From Anaerolineaceae bacterium UBA5365 (GTDB taxonomy: Bacteria; Chloroflexota; Anaerolineae; Anaerolineales; Anaerolineaceae): a stretch of 31,440 bases of DNA. Of this stretch, positions 24,109-31,440 are shown piece by piece. The stretch's first letter is position 1; the number at the start of each line of letters is the position of its first letter. Location of the stretch: positions 54,946 through 86,385 of the forward strand of contig DHPL01000036.1 in NCBI GenBank assembly GCA_002407905.1, read 5' to 3'. The position numbers were made by a program, and so were the translations under genes. The notes under the pieces are model-generated. The model saw nothing but the letters and a program-made list of their open reading frames with translations. It was not told the origin of the DNA and searched no databases.

Positions 24109-25149
24109 ATGGCAGAAAAGCCCTTTCTTCTGGGTATCACCGGCAACATCGCTTCCGGCAAATCGGTCGTGCGCCAGTACCTCGAAAACGCGGGGGCTTT
24201 CACCATTGATTCGGACCTTCTGGCCCAGCAAACCTACTTGCCCGGCAGCCCAGCCTACCAACCGATCATCGACCGCTTTGGCGAGGACCTGCTTCTGGGG
24301 GATGGCCAGATCAACCGCAGTAAACTCGGACGCATCGTCTTTAATGACCCGCAAGCCCTGCACGAATTGGAAGGGTTGATTTACCCCACGCTTTTTTCCT
24401 GGCTGGAAGCCCTGCTTAAACTCCCCGGGCTGTCACTCTACGCGATCGAGGCCATTAATCTTTTTGAATCTGGCCTGGACGCAATCTGTGACGCCAATTG
24501 GACGGTGATTGCCCCGGACGATCTGCGTTTCGAACGCCTGATGGACGAGCGCGGTTTGCTGGCTGCCCAGGCCAGGGCCAGGCTGGAAGCCCAGAACCCC
24601 CAGGAAGAAAAAGCGGAGCGGGCGGATGCCGCCATCTCCACAGCTGGCAGTTTTTTGGAGACCTGGCAGGAAACATCGGCCCATTTAGCCGCACTGCCCC
24701 TCAATAAACCGCTAATAAACAGCCAGGCTGGTTTATTCGCCGCGGACCCGCTGGACGAAACTATCTGGCCCACCGAAGAACAAGCCCAAACCGAAGAGCG
24801 CTGCCGCCTGCTGGCCCGCCACTCCGTCCACTTTTGGGATCATGCCGAAGGACGCTCCCAGGTGAACTGGAAAATGACCAGCCGCCTGGCAATGCTGCGC
24901 AACGCCCAACCCAGGCCGCCCCTGGAGCTCAGGCCGGATTTTCTGCACGCCCTGGCTGCCCAGGCTAAATTGCAATTGGCCCAGGATTTGGTGATCCGCG
25001 CAGATTTCCTGACCCCCGCCCTGGCAAAGCACGCGGGTTTCTGGCCGGGAGAGGATACACCGGAAGGCTTGAACCCCGTTTTCTATACCAATTACCTGCG
25101 CCAGCAAGCCTTGATGCCTGCCGAGGCTTACCATCTCCCGCTTGGGTGA
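24109..25149 (+). CDS. coaE: Dephospho-CoA kinase with long C-terminal extension
   Basis: A 346-residue protein. Residues 1-200 or so are a dephospho-CoA kinase, which phosphorylates the ribose 3'-OH of dephospho-CoA in the last step of CoA synthesis. The P-loop GNIASGKS is at 12-19. It also shows FTIDSDLLAQQTYLPGS, the INRSKLGRIVFNDPQALHELEGLIYP signature and the LID-region arginines RFERLMDERGL. CoaE proteins are normally about 200 residues; here another 140 or so follow (about 205-346), Trp-, Arg- and Leu-rich, including HSVHFWDHAEGRSQVNWKM. I do not recognise this part, and it does not look like the GrpB/UPF0157 domain fused to CoaE in some actinobacteria. The start at 24109 follows a leaderless -10 box; an upstream in-frame ATG at 24094 overlaps that box. 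Confidence 0.88.
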   Translation: MAEKPFLLGITGNIASGKSVVRQYLENAGAFTIDSDLLAQQTYLPGSPAYQPIIDRFGEDLLLGDGQINRSKLGRIVFNDPQALHELEGLIYPTLFSWLEALLKLPGLSLYAIEAINLFESGLDAICDANWTVIAPDDLRFERLMDERGLLAAQARARLEAQNPQEEKAERADAAISTAGSFLETWQETSAHLAALPLNKPLINSQAGLFAADPLDETIWPTEEQAQTEERCRLLARHSVHFWDHAEGRSQVNWKMTSRLAMLRNAQPRPPLELRPDFLHALAAQAKLQLAQDLVIRADFLTPALAKHAGFWPGEDTPEGLNPVFYTNYLRQQALMPAEAYHLPLG

Positions 25150-25180
25150 GCAGGAGTTTACGAGAGCAGCCTAGGCGGGG

Positions 25181-25186
25181 TATACT
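25181..25186 (+). promoter_or_regulatory. Possible -10 box ahead of cdaA
   Basis: TATACT lies 25 nt before the cdaA ATG, giving an expected leader of about 19 nt without a clear SD site. The -35 position (TTACGA, 25158-25163) is weak. An overlapping TAAAAT at 25187-25192 is an alternative. Confidence 0.4.
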
Positions 25187-25211
25187 TAAAATTTAGGGTT
25201 TAAGTACTACC

Positions 25212-26111
25212 ATGCAGGAACTGATTCAAAACATCCTCTTCGTTTTCCAGCGGTTTAACTGGTTCAGCGTGCTGGACATTCTGCTAGTTTCGATCGTCTT
25301 CGCGCTGCTGCTCTACCTCCTGCGCGATACCGAGGCGGTCACCCTGCTGCGCGGTATTTTTCTGGTGGTCATCGGGATCACCATCCTCACGTCCCTGGTC
25401 AACCTGCCAGCCTTTTCCTGGCTGGTCAACACCTTCACGCCTGCCCTCATATTTGCCATCCCGGTGATCTTTGCCCCGGAGATCCGGCGCGCGCTGGAGC
25501 GCGTTGGCCGGCTATCCAATCTGGATATCTTCAGCCGGCGCGGCACCAACAAACTCAGTGTTCAGGTAGAGGCCGCTCTGCAGGCTACCGCCCGGGCTGC
25601 CGTGCAGCTCTCCCAGCGCCGGCACGGTGCGCTGATCGTGATCAAACGCCGCAACTATCTTGATCAATACTATAAAAACGGCGTGATCCTCAACGCGGAA
25701 CTGAGCACCAAACTGCTTCTGCAGATCTTCTACCCCAATACGCCCTTGCACGATGGGGCCGTGATCATTGATGGAGACCGCATCATGGCGGCCGCCTGTG
25801 TGATGCCGCTTTCAGCCAGCGGTGTGCTTAACGCCCTGCCGGAGCGCTCTTTTGGCCTGCGCCACCGCGCCGCCCTGGGTATTTCCGAGATCAGCGACGC
25901 GATCGCCCTAGTCGTCTCGGAGGAAACCGGCTCGATCTCCATCGCTCATCAGGGCAGGCTGATCCGTCACCTGGATGCTGACCGCCTGCTGAACACCCTG
26001 CAGGCTTTTATCACGACTGAGCGGCGGCCTGATCCCAAAGGTCTGATCCATACCCTCAAAAACCTATTTACGCGCAGCGACCCCGAGCAGCCCGGAGAAT
26101 TGCACGAATGA
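25212..26111 (+). CDS. cdaA: Membrane diadenylate cyclase
   Basis: A 299-residue CdaA/DacA-type enzyme that joins two ATP into cyclic di-AMP. Three N-terminal membrane helices (within about 18-95) precede the DAC domain (about 105-265). The catalytic motifs are intact: DGA at 181-183 in LHDGAVIIDGDRI, and RHR at 217-219 in FGLRHRAALGISE. The conserved GALIVIKR and ELSTKLLLQIFYPNTPLHDGA stretches are also present. Its stop overlaps the start of cdaR by 4 nt, the usual cdaA-cdaR coupling, so the cyclase is probably controlled by CdaR. c-di-AMP commonly regulates K+ uptake and osmolyte balance, which may connect it to the RCK proteins at 7219-8561. Confidence 0.96.
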   Translation: MQELIQNILFVFQRFNWFSVLDILLVSIVFALLLYLLRDTEAVTLLRGIFLVVIGITILTSLVNLPAFSWLVNTFTPALIFAIPVIFAPEIRRALERVGRLSNLDIFSRRGTNKLSVQVEAALQATARAAVQLSQRRHGALIVIKRRNYLDQYYKNGVILNAELSTKLLLQIFYPNTPLHDGAVIIDGDRIMAAACVMPLSASGVLNALPERSFGLRHRAALGISEISDAIALVVSEETGSISIAHQGRLIRHLDADRLLNTLQAFITTERRPDPKGLIHTLKNLFTRSDPEQPGELHE

Positions 26112-27334
26112 AAATTATCCGCGGCATTCTGCGCCTGATTCCAACCATCATCACTGCCGTGCTTTTAGGCGTGGCAGTTTGGGTCTCGGCGGTTACCAGC
26201 ACGGACCCCAACGTGGAACAAACTTTTGCCAGCCCGATCCCCGTCCGCGTGCAGGGGATGGACCCCAGCCTGGTGCTCACTGGCTCAGTGCCTGAATCGG
26301 TGGTTGTGACCATCAAAGCACCGCGTTCCATCCAATTGCAGCTTTCCGCCGACCCAAACCTGATCCGCGCCACTGTCAACCTGAGCGGGCTTGGAGCCGG
26401 CAGGCACACTGTTGAGCCCCAGGTAAGTATCGGCATCGGCCCCACACAAATCACCAAGGTCACGCCTTCCTCGCTGGAATTCAGCATCGAGCAAATGCTC
26501 AGCCGCACGCTGGAGGTAGAGTACCGCCAAACCGGCAACCTGCCCATCTCCTATTCCTCTGGAAATGCCATCCTGGAGCATGACCAGGTTGAGATCAGCG
26601 GGCCCAAACCCCTGGTGGACCAGGTGACCCAGGTGATCGCGGAAGTGGACCTGACGGACGTGAACACGACCGTAGCGCGCATGGTCGAGCTGAAACCTCT
26701 GGATTCCCGCGGCGCTATCGTACGCGGGCTCAACCTCAACCCCACTCAGATCCGCATCGAAGTCCCTATTCGCCAGCTTGGCGGATATAAGAACGTCTTC
26801 GTAAAGGTGGTTACCTCCGGGCAGATCAACAGCGGATACTTGATCACCGGCTTACTGGTAGACCCGCCAAATGTTACCGTTTACAGCCCGGACCCAGAGA
26901 TCGCCCGGGCTATGCCGGACTTTGTGGAAACCATGCCCATCGACCTTACAGGCGGCATCAAGAGCTTTGAGATCGATGCCGAGCTGAATCTGCCGGAGGG
27001 AGTCTCTCCGGTCAGCGTGCAAAACGTCAAAGTGACCGTTGAGATCGCCGCGGTGGAAAACACCCGCCGGCTTTACGCTGTTCCCGTGCAGGTGATCAAC
27101 CAGGGGCGCGGACTTACCGTGACCCTGGTACCCAACAGCATTGATCTGGTGGTCGTTGGGCCGGTGAACATTCTGGACCGAATCAACAACGGTAATGTGA
27201 AGGTCACTTTGGACCTGGCAGATAAAACCGAAGGTACCTACCAGCTTGTACCCACCGTCACGCTGGACCCGGCCGACGCGCTGCGCCTTGGCCCGGTGCC
27301 GCCCACAACGATAGAAGTTAGAATCACGCGCTAG
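26108..27334 (+). CDS. cdaR: YbbR-domain regulator of diadenylate cyclase
   Basis: A 408-residue protein with one N-terminal membrane helix (about 7-30, LIPTIITAVLLGVAVWVSAV) and an extracytoplasmic part made of about four YbbR repeats, each of roughly 80-90 residues ending in a segment such as GLNLNPTQIRIEVPI or LRLGPVPPTTIEVRI. In Firmicutes CdaR binds and modulates CdaA. The ATGA overlap with cdaA supports the same pairing here. In Firmicutes glmM usually follows cdaR; here der follows after 19 bp. Confidence 0.93.
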   Translation: MKIIRGILRLIPTIITAVLLGVAVWVSAVTSTDPNVEQTFASPIPVRVQGMDPSLVLTGSVPESVVVTIKAPRSIQLQLSADPNLIRATVNLSGLGAGRHTVEPQVSIGIGPTQITKVTPSSLEFSIEQMLSRTLEVEYRQTGNLPISYSSGNAILEHDQVEISGPKPLVDQVTQVIAEVDLTDVNTTVARMVELKPLDSRGAIVRGLNLNPTQIRIEVPIRQLGGYKNVFVKVVTSGQINSGYLITGLLVDPPNVTVYSPDPEIARAMPDFVETMPIDLTGGIKSFEIDAELNLPEGVSPVSVQNVKVTVEIAAVENTRRLYAVPVQVINQGRGLTVTLVPNSIDLVVVGPVNILDRINNGNVKVTLDLADKTEGTYQLVPTVTLDPADALRLGPVPPTTIEVRITR

Positions 27335-27353
27335 TGATCAAAGAAGGATACGG

Positions 27354-28745
27354 ATGAAAACACCCGTGGTTGTTTTGGTTGGAAGGCCCAATGTGGGCAA
27401 ATCCACCATCTTTAACCGATTGGTCGGCCAACGCCTGGCCATCATTGATGATATTCCCGGCACCACGCGCGACCGCCTGGTTGCCGAGGGCGACTGGGCC
27501 GGCTACGATTTTTTTGTCGTTGACACCGGCGGTCTGGACCCGATTAAAAAAGCCTCGCAAGAGCCGCTTTCCATTGGTTCAGCGGCCTTCATCGATGAGA
27601 TCCGGCTCCAGGCTGAAGAAGCCATCGAGGAAGCGGACGTGATCATGCTGGTGGTGGATTCACAGCAGGGCCTTACCGAAGCAGACCGCGAGATCGCCCA
27701 GCTCTTGCGCCGACGCCAAAGCATGGTCGAAGGCCAGCCCTGGCCGCCGGTCCTGCTGGTTGCAAACAAAGCCGATAGCGAAACCGCCCGATTGAATGCC
27801 CTGGATTTTTACCAGCTCGGCATGGGTGAGCCTTATACGATTTCAGCCATCCACGGCACGGGAACAGGCGACCTGCTGGACGCGGCCGTAGCGCTTTTCC
27901 CGCATCGGATCGATGAGGAACCCGAGGATAATTCGGTAAAAGTTGCCATCGTTGGTAAGCCCAACGCCGGCAAATCCTCCATCCTGAACAAATTGGTGGG
28001 CTCCCAGCGGGCGATCGTTTCATCCATTCCCGGCACGACCCGGGACGCGATCGACACCCAGATCGAGCGGGAAGGGGTCACCTTCACCCTCATAGACACA
28101 GCTGGCATCCGCAAACGCGGTTCCATTATTCCCGGCGTTGAGAAGTATTCGGTGCTGCGCGCCATGCAGGCCATCGAGCGCTGTGACGTGGCTCTGCTGG
28201 TTGTGGACGCCGAAAGCGGCATCACCGCGCAGGATACGCACATCGCGGGGTTCATCAATGAAGCCATGAAATCGGTCATCCTGGTGGTGAACAAATGGGA
28301 CCTGATTGAAAAAGAGACCAACACAATGTTGGAATATACCCAGCGAATCCGCCAGCAGCTTAATTTTTTGCCCTACGTGCCCGTGATTTTTGTTTCCGCC
28401 CTCAGCGGCCAGCGGATCGATAAGCTCCTTCCGCTCGTAATGGACGTAAACCTGGAGCGCCAGACAAAGTTAAGCACCTCGCAACTCAACCGTGTCCTCC
28501 AAACCGCGCAAGACCGGCATCAGATGAGTTCCGGCACGGGCAAACCGCTGCGCATTTACTATGGCACCCAGGTAAAAGTGGACCCGCCCACGTTTTTACT
28601 GTATGTAAATAACCCCAAGCTGGGGCATTTCAGCTATATACGCTTCCTGGAAAATCAGATCCGCGCCGAATATCCTTTTACCGGCACGCCCATCCGGATC
28701 GTATTAAAAGAGCGCGAACGCACAGAACGGGATGCCGGCGTATAA
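27354..28745 (+). CDS. der: Double-GTPase ribosome assembly factor Der (EngA)
   Basis: A 463-residue GTPase with two tandem G domains and a KH-like C-terminal domain, needed for 50S subunit assembly. The first P-loop is GRPNVGKS at 10-17 and the second is GKPNAGKS starting at 201. Other G motifs are DTGGLD, NKAD, DTAGIRKRG and NKWD. The KH-like end carries YYGTQVKVDPPTFLLYVN. It is slightly longer than E. coli-type linkers because of insertions such as RRQSMVEGQPWPP in the first G domain. AAGGA 6 nt before the ATG gives the ribosome site. Confidence 0.97.
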   Translation: MKTPVVVLVGRPNVGKSTIFNRLVGQRLAIIDDIPGTTRDRLVAEGDWAGYDFFVVDTGGLDPIKKASQEPLSIGSAAFIDEIRLQAEEAIEEADVIMLVVDSQQGLTEADREIAQLLRRRQSMVEGQPWPPVLLVANKADSETARLNALDFYQLGMGEPYTISAIHGTGTGDLLDAAVALFPHRIDEEPEDNSVKVAIVGKPNAGKSSILNKLVGSQRAIVSSIPGTTRDAIDTQIEREGVTFTLIDTAGIRKRGSIIPGVEKYSVLRAMQAIERCDVALLVVDAESGITAQDTHIAGFINEAMKSVILVVNKWDLIEKETNTMLEYTQRIRQQLNFLPYVPVIFVSALSGQRIDKLLPLVMDVNLERQTKLSTSQLNRVLQTAQDRHQMSSGTGKPLRIYYGTQVKVDPPTFLLYVNNPKLGHFSYIRFLENQIRAEYPFTGTPIRIVLKERERTERDAGV

Positions 28746-28746
28746 T
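28741..28746 (+). promoter_or_regulatory. Possible internal -10 box ahead of lepB
   Basis: A perfect TATAAT overlaps the der stop codon, 34 nt before the lepB TTG start. No -35 hexamer is seen at 16-18 bp upstream. It may give some der-independent lepB transcription. Confidence 0.3.
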
Positions 28747-28780
28747 GGAGCGCTGGCCTGCCTGCCATTAAGGAATTAAT

Positions 28781-29368
28781 TTGACCCAACAGACCCCTCT
28801 GCCTCAAACACCCCTGCAAAGCCCCGAGCCCGCGCCTCGCAAGCCCAACCCCTGGAAGGATATGCTCGAGACCATTCTGCTGGCGGTGATCATCTTTGTC
28901 ATCATCCAAACCCTCACGGTTCGGGTAAAAGTGTTTAACATCAGCATGCGCCCAACGCTCGAAGAAGGCTACATGGTCCTTGTGAACAAGTGGGCCTACC
29001 GCAGCCAGGCCCCGCAGCGCGGAGATGTGGTGGTGTTCCACAATCAGGGGCAGAACAATCAGGATTACATCAAGCGCGTGATCGGCATCGGGGGCGACAA
29101 TGTTGAGGTGCGCGGCCGGGAAACATATGTGAACGGCATTCAACTCACCGAGCCCTACATCCTGGAACGTCCAAACTGGACCGGGTCCTGGACGGTGCCT
29201 GAGGGCAAAATCTTTGTTTTGGGGGACAACCGCAACAACTCCTCCGATTCTCAGGACTGGGGCTTTGTGGATCAGACCTGGGTGGTTGGGAAAGCCATCC
29301 TGATTTACTTCCCATTCAATCACATCCAGGTGCTCAATCATCCGGACCTTTTGGCCGCTAACCCCTAG
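28781..29368 (+). CDS. lepB: Signal peptidase I
   Basis: A 195-residue type I signal peptidase that removes signal peptides at the outer face of the membrane. A Pro-rich cytoplasmic tail is followed by one membrane helix (about 28-46). Catalytic Ser55 is in NISMRPTL and the general-base Lys98 in DYIKRVIGIGGD; box E reads VLGDNRNNSSDSQDWG. The chosen start is TTG at 28781, supported by AAGGA (28770-28774) 6 nt upstream; the first downstream ATG (28862) would remove most of the N-terminal tail but not the catalytic parts. The gene is the small Gram-positive-like form with a single membrane anchor. Confidence 0.95.
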   Translation: MTQQTPLPQTPLQSPEPAPRKPNPWKDMLETILLAVIIFVIIQTLTVRVKVFNISMRPTLEEGYMVLVNKWAYRSQAPQRGDVVVFHNQGQNNQDYIKRVIGIGGDNVEVRGRETYVNGIQLTEPYILERPNWTGSWTVPEGKIFVLGDNRNNSSDSQDWGFVDQTWVVGKAILIYFPFNHIQVLNHPDLLAANP

Positions 29369-29419
29369 ATTCATAACCGATTATTAACGCTTTTCTAAGC
29401 ATAAAGGGCATTGCGGCGC

Positions 29420-29447
29420 TTGGTTTATTTTCATTAGCGCTTATAAT
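29420..29447 (+). promoter_or_regulatory. Promoter of the small zinc-ribbon gene, leaderless
   Basis: TTGGTT (29420-29425), a 16-bp spacer and a perfect TATAAT (29442-29447) that ends 9 nt before the ATG at 29457. The expected leader is about 3 nt. GGGAAG directly before the ATG is too close to act as a normal SD site. Confidence 0.6.
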
Positions 29448-29456
29448 CCTGGGAAG

Positions 29457-29771
29457 ATGAAATTTAACCTGCCTGCCGATCCTGAAACCTGTCCGCGCTG
29501 CTATGTTGGCCGGATCAAAAAAGGCACGCTCACGCTGACCACCCTGGTGAATGGCAAATTACTGAGCGCGCCAAATTTCCCCGCTTGGGTCTGCGATGTT
29601 TGCCACGCCTTCATGTACGACCCCAAGGCTCTGGCAGACCTGAATGCCGTCCTGGCGCCTCAGCCCAAAATGAGCAAACCCGCCCGGCCCAAAAACGCAG
29701 GCAGCCAAAGCAGCGCTTCCCGGATGCGCAGCAAAAAACTTGGCAAAACCGGCTCGCCTTCCAAAAACTAA
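29457..29771 (+). CDS. Small zinc-ribbon protein with basic tail
   Basis: A 104-residue protein. Two CxxC knuckles (Cys12/Cys15 in TCPRC and Cys46/Cys49 in VCDVC), separated by 30 residues, form a zinc ribbon that resembles YgiT/MqsA-type antitoxin N-terminal domains. Unlike MqsA it lacks a helix-turn-helix. Instead residues 66-104 are a low-complexity tail rich in Lys, Arg, Ser and Pro, probably disordered and able to bind nucleic acid. No toxin gene is adjacent. The function is unknown; binding to RNA or DNA is an inference from charge. Confidence 0.8.
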   Translation: MKFNLPADPETCPRCYVGRIKKGTLTLTTLVNGKLLSAPNFPAWVCDVCHAFMYDPKALADLNAVLAPQPKMSKPARPKNAGSQSSASRMRSKKLGKTGSPSKN

Positions 29772-29805
29772 ATCTAAGAATTTTCTAAAACTTTGCTGAA
29801 TCGCG

Positions 29806-29834
29806 TTGTAAATTATTAACGCGAGTGCTATCAT
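29806..29834 (+). promoter_or_regulatory. Extended -10 promoter of the PIN/TRAM gene
   Basis: TTGTAA (29806-29811), a 17-bp spacer and TATCAT (29829-29834), preceded by TGC (29826-29828) as an extended -10. The expected start near 29841 leaves a leader of about 84 nt that holds a strong AAAAGGAG site (29913-29920). Confidence 0.5.
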
Positions 29835-29924
29835 TAAGTTGCTGGTGTAATTACGGCTTTATTCATTCATTCTGCAGCACCTTGATTTTATTTTTATTGC
29901 AAGTTGCACTTTAAAAGGAGTTAT

Positions 29925-30998
29925 ATGTCCGCAATCTTTATTTCCCGCCTTGTGGGACTTCTTGTTTTTGGCCTCATTGGTGTTTTTACCGGCGCCCCCA
30001 TTCATGATCTCCTGCTGACACTCGCTAATCCCTTCCCGCTGACCCGCGGAGTGGTAGTTGCTATTACTGCCGTTGTGTTCGCGCTGCTTGGTTTTTTGAT
30101 CACACCTTGGATCTCCATCAAGCCGTTCAACGCCTTAAAAAAGCTCTTCACCCGCGCAGCGCCCCAGGTTTTGATCAGCGGTTTGGTCGGCCTGGTGATC
30201 AGCCTTATCATCGGCGGTTTGGTGGCCTATCCCCTGTCTTTTCTGCCGCAGCCTTTTGGCGCGATCATGCCCATCATCGGGGTGGTTGTTTTGGGCTACC
30301 TCGGCGTAACGCTCTTTACCACCCGCCACGAAGATTTCGCGAACCTCTTCCGCTCGGTTTCGCAGCGCATGGGTACCCGGGCTAAAAACCTTCCGCCCCA
30401 GGAACCTCAGCGCAAGATTTTGGTTGATACCAGCGCGATCATCGATGGACGCATCGCGGACATCGTCAAGACCGGTTTTTTAGGCGGCGAACTGGTGGTG
30501 CCCAAATTTGTGCTCAATGAGCTGCAGTTCGTATCCGATTCCGCTGATGGCCTGCGCCGGCAGCGCGGCCGCCGCGGCATTGAAGTGCTCACTGAACTTC
30601 AGCATAACGACCTGGTACCCGTGACCATCAGCGATGTGGACGTGGAAGGCGTGCGCGAAGTGGACGACCGCCTGGTGGTGCTTGCCCGGCAAATGAATGC
30701 GCCTATCCTGACTAATGATTACAACCTCAATCGCATTGCCGAGATCCAAGGTGTAGAAGTGCTCAACGTGAACGACCTGGCCAACGCCGTCAAGGTGATC
30801 CTGCTGCCCGGGGAGACCTTTGAGATCCGGGTGATCCAGGAAGGCAAGGAATTCAATCAGGGTGTGGGTTATCTCGAAGATGGCACCATGGTCGTCATTG
30901 AAAACGGCCAGCGCTACCTCGAGCGCAGCATCCCTGTTACCGTGACAAAAATCCTGCAAACATCCGCCGGAAGAATGATCTTCGCCAGACCAGAATAG
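29925..30998 (+). CDS. Membrane PIN/TRAM domain protein (YacL-like putative RNase)
   Basis: A 357-residue protein of the YacL type. About four N-terminal membrane helices (within 1-130) precede a PIN nuclease domain (about 162-285) and a C-terminal TRAM RNA-binding domain (about 295-350). PIN acidic residues are visible: Asp168 in [10 protein letters not shown], the Glu in FVLNELQ, the Asp pair in VDDRLV and the Asp in LTNDYNL. The start at 29925 follows AAAAGGAG; a TTG at 29904 in frame has no such site. Its stop TAG overlaps the AGGAGG site of cysS. In Bacillus yacL sits in the disA-yacL-...-gltX-cysE-cysS region, so adjacency to cysS looks conserved. Confidence 0.93.
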   Translation: MSAIFISRLVGLLVFGLIGVFTGAPIHDLLLTLANPFPLTRGVVVAITAVVFALLGFLITPWISIKPFNALKKLFTRAAPQVLISGLVGLVISLIIGGLVAYPLSFLPQPFGAIMPIIGVVVLGYLGVTLFTTRHEDFANLFRSVSQRMGTRAKNLPPQEPQRKILVDTSAIIDGRIADIVKTGFLGGELVVPKFVLNELQFVSDSADGLRRQRGRRGIEVLTELQHNDLVPVTISDVDVEGVREVDDRLVVLARQMNAPILTNDYNLNRIAEIQGVEVLNVNDLANAVKVILLPGETFEIRVIQEGKEFNQGVGYLEDGTMVVIENGQRYLERSIPVTVTKILQTSAGRMIFARPE

Positions 30999-31006
30999 GA
31001 GGCCCC

Positions 31007-31440
31007 ATGGCCCTCAGGCTTTACAACACCCTCACGCGCAGCAAAGAGGTTTTTGAAACCTTAGAACCCAACCTGGTAAAAATGTACGTCTGCGGCCCTA
31101 CGGTTTACGCCGAGGCACACATTGGCCATGCCATGAGCGCGCTGGTCTTCGATATCATTCGCCGCTACCTCGAATACAGCGGGTATGACGTGAAATACGT
31201 GATGAACTACACCGACGTGGACGATAAGATCATCGATAAGGCCAGGCAGCTTGGGCAGGACCCCTACCAGCTCGCCCAGCGTTACATCGATGATTACGCC
31301 GCGGACCTGGAGGCCCTGAATGTGCTTCCCGCCAGCGTAAACCCGAGAGCCACCGAGGAAATGGATTACATCCTGAAAATGGTGAGCTCGCTTTTGGAGG
31401 AAGACCGGGCCTACGCCGTAGATGGCGACGTTTACTTCCT
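31007..31440 (+). CDS. cysS: Cysteinyl-tRNA synthetase, 5' part
   Basis: The frame runs open from the ATG at 31007 to the window end, giving about 144 residues. It starts 4 nt after a perfect AGGAGG (30997-31002) that overlaps the stop of the PIN/TRAM gene. Class I CysRS features are clear: MYVCGPTVY with the zinc ligand Cys29, the HIGH motif in [19 protein letters not shown], and [11 protein letters not shown]. The enzyme charges tRNA-Cys. The KMSKS motif and anticodon domain lie beyond the window. The gene is truncated only by the window edge. Confidence 0.96.
   Translation, partial: MALRLYNTLTRSKEVFETLEPNLVKMYVCGPTVYAEAHIGHAMSALVFDIIRRYLEYSGYDVKYVMNYTDVDDKIIDKARQLGQDPYQLAQRYIDDYAADLEALNVLPASVNPRATEEMDYILKMVSSLLEEDRAYAVDGDVYF

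Noticed and set aside
28655..29374. 239-codon minus-strand open frame over lepB
   Set aside because: lepB has all catalytic boxes in the plus frame; the antisense frame is a shadow.
29457..30998. Zinc-ribbon protein plus PIN protein as a toxin-antitoxin pair
   Set aside because: The PIN protein has four membrane helices and a TRAM domain, like YacL and not VapC, and the two genes have separate promoters with a 153-bp gap.
1..31440. CRISPR arrays, insertion sequences, tRNA or rRNA genes
   Set aside because: No regularly spaced repeats, terminal inverted repeats with transposase, cloverleaf sequences or rRNA-like segments were seen in the gaps between genes.

Overview
The window looks like an ordinary chromosomal segment of a GC-rich, probably anaerobic and monoderm bacterium. 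The best fit is Chloroflexota, class Anaerolineae. This is inferred from gene content: a CdaA-CdaR pair, two LytR-CpsA-Psr proteins, a galactitol-type PTS, a membrane PIN/TRAM protein beside cysS, and a dephospho-CoA kinase with a long C-terminal extension. It is not proven from sequence alone. No rRNA, tRNA, CRISPR array, insertion sequence or prophage block was recognised. Both window edges cut genes: a family III CoA-transferase on the left and cysS on the right.

Layout. 1-2050 (+): the end of a CoA-transferase gene, then a cytosine-deaminase-like amidohydrolase, closed by a hairpin shared with the converging strand. 2144-4050 (-): an ATP-grasp ligase and an esterase joined by an ATGA overlap. 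4364-8561 (+): a P-type cation ATPase followed by two TrkA/RCK proteins, ended by a strong intrinsic terminator. 8742-15315 (+): an apparent seven-gene operon with a SorC-type regulator, the E1alpha, E1beta and E2 subunits of a 2-oxoacid (pyruvate/acetoin) dehydrogenase, and the EIIA, EIIB and EIIC of a galactitol-type PTS. It ends at a 34-nt palindrome. 15389-17260 (+): a small membrane protein and gltX. 17353-22637 (+): a membrane histidine-kinase-like protein, then two LCP proteins flanking a degenerate tyrosine-recombinase-family protein. 22644-24062 (-): tilS, divergent from 24109-25149 (+), a coaE with an unexplained C-terminal half. 25212-31440 (+): cdaA, cdaR, der, lepB, a small zinc-ribbon protein, a PIN/TRAM protein and the start of cysS.

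How the genes work together. The central operon would import a sugar with PEP as phosphate donor, which yields pyruvate, and oxidise a 2-oxoacid to acyl-CoA under one sugar-phosphate-responsive regulator. E3, EI and HPr would have to be encoded elsewhere. The ATPase-RCK block and the cdaA-cdaR pair may both concern ion and turgor control, since c-di-AMP is a known ligand of RCK_C domains in other bacteria. The LCP proteins point to glycopolymer attachment at the cell wall.

A recurrent sequence feature is a TATAAT-like box ending 6-9 nt before a start codon that lacks a Shine-Dalgarno sequence (4364, 15389, 19448, 24062 minus strand, 24109, 29457). This suggests frequent leaderless transcripts alongside genes with good SD sites. 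The most unusual items are the SorC-dehydrogenase-PTS operon, the active-site-depleted recombinase between two LCP genes, the coaE extension, and the facing leaderless promoters of tilS and coaE.
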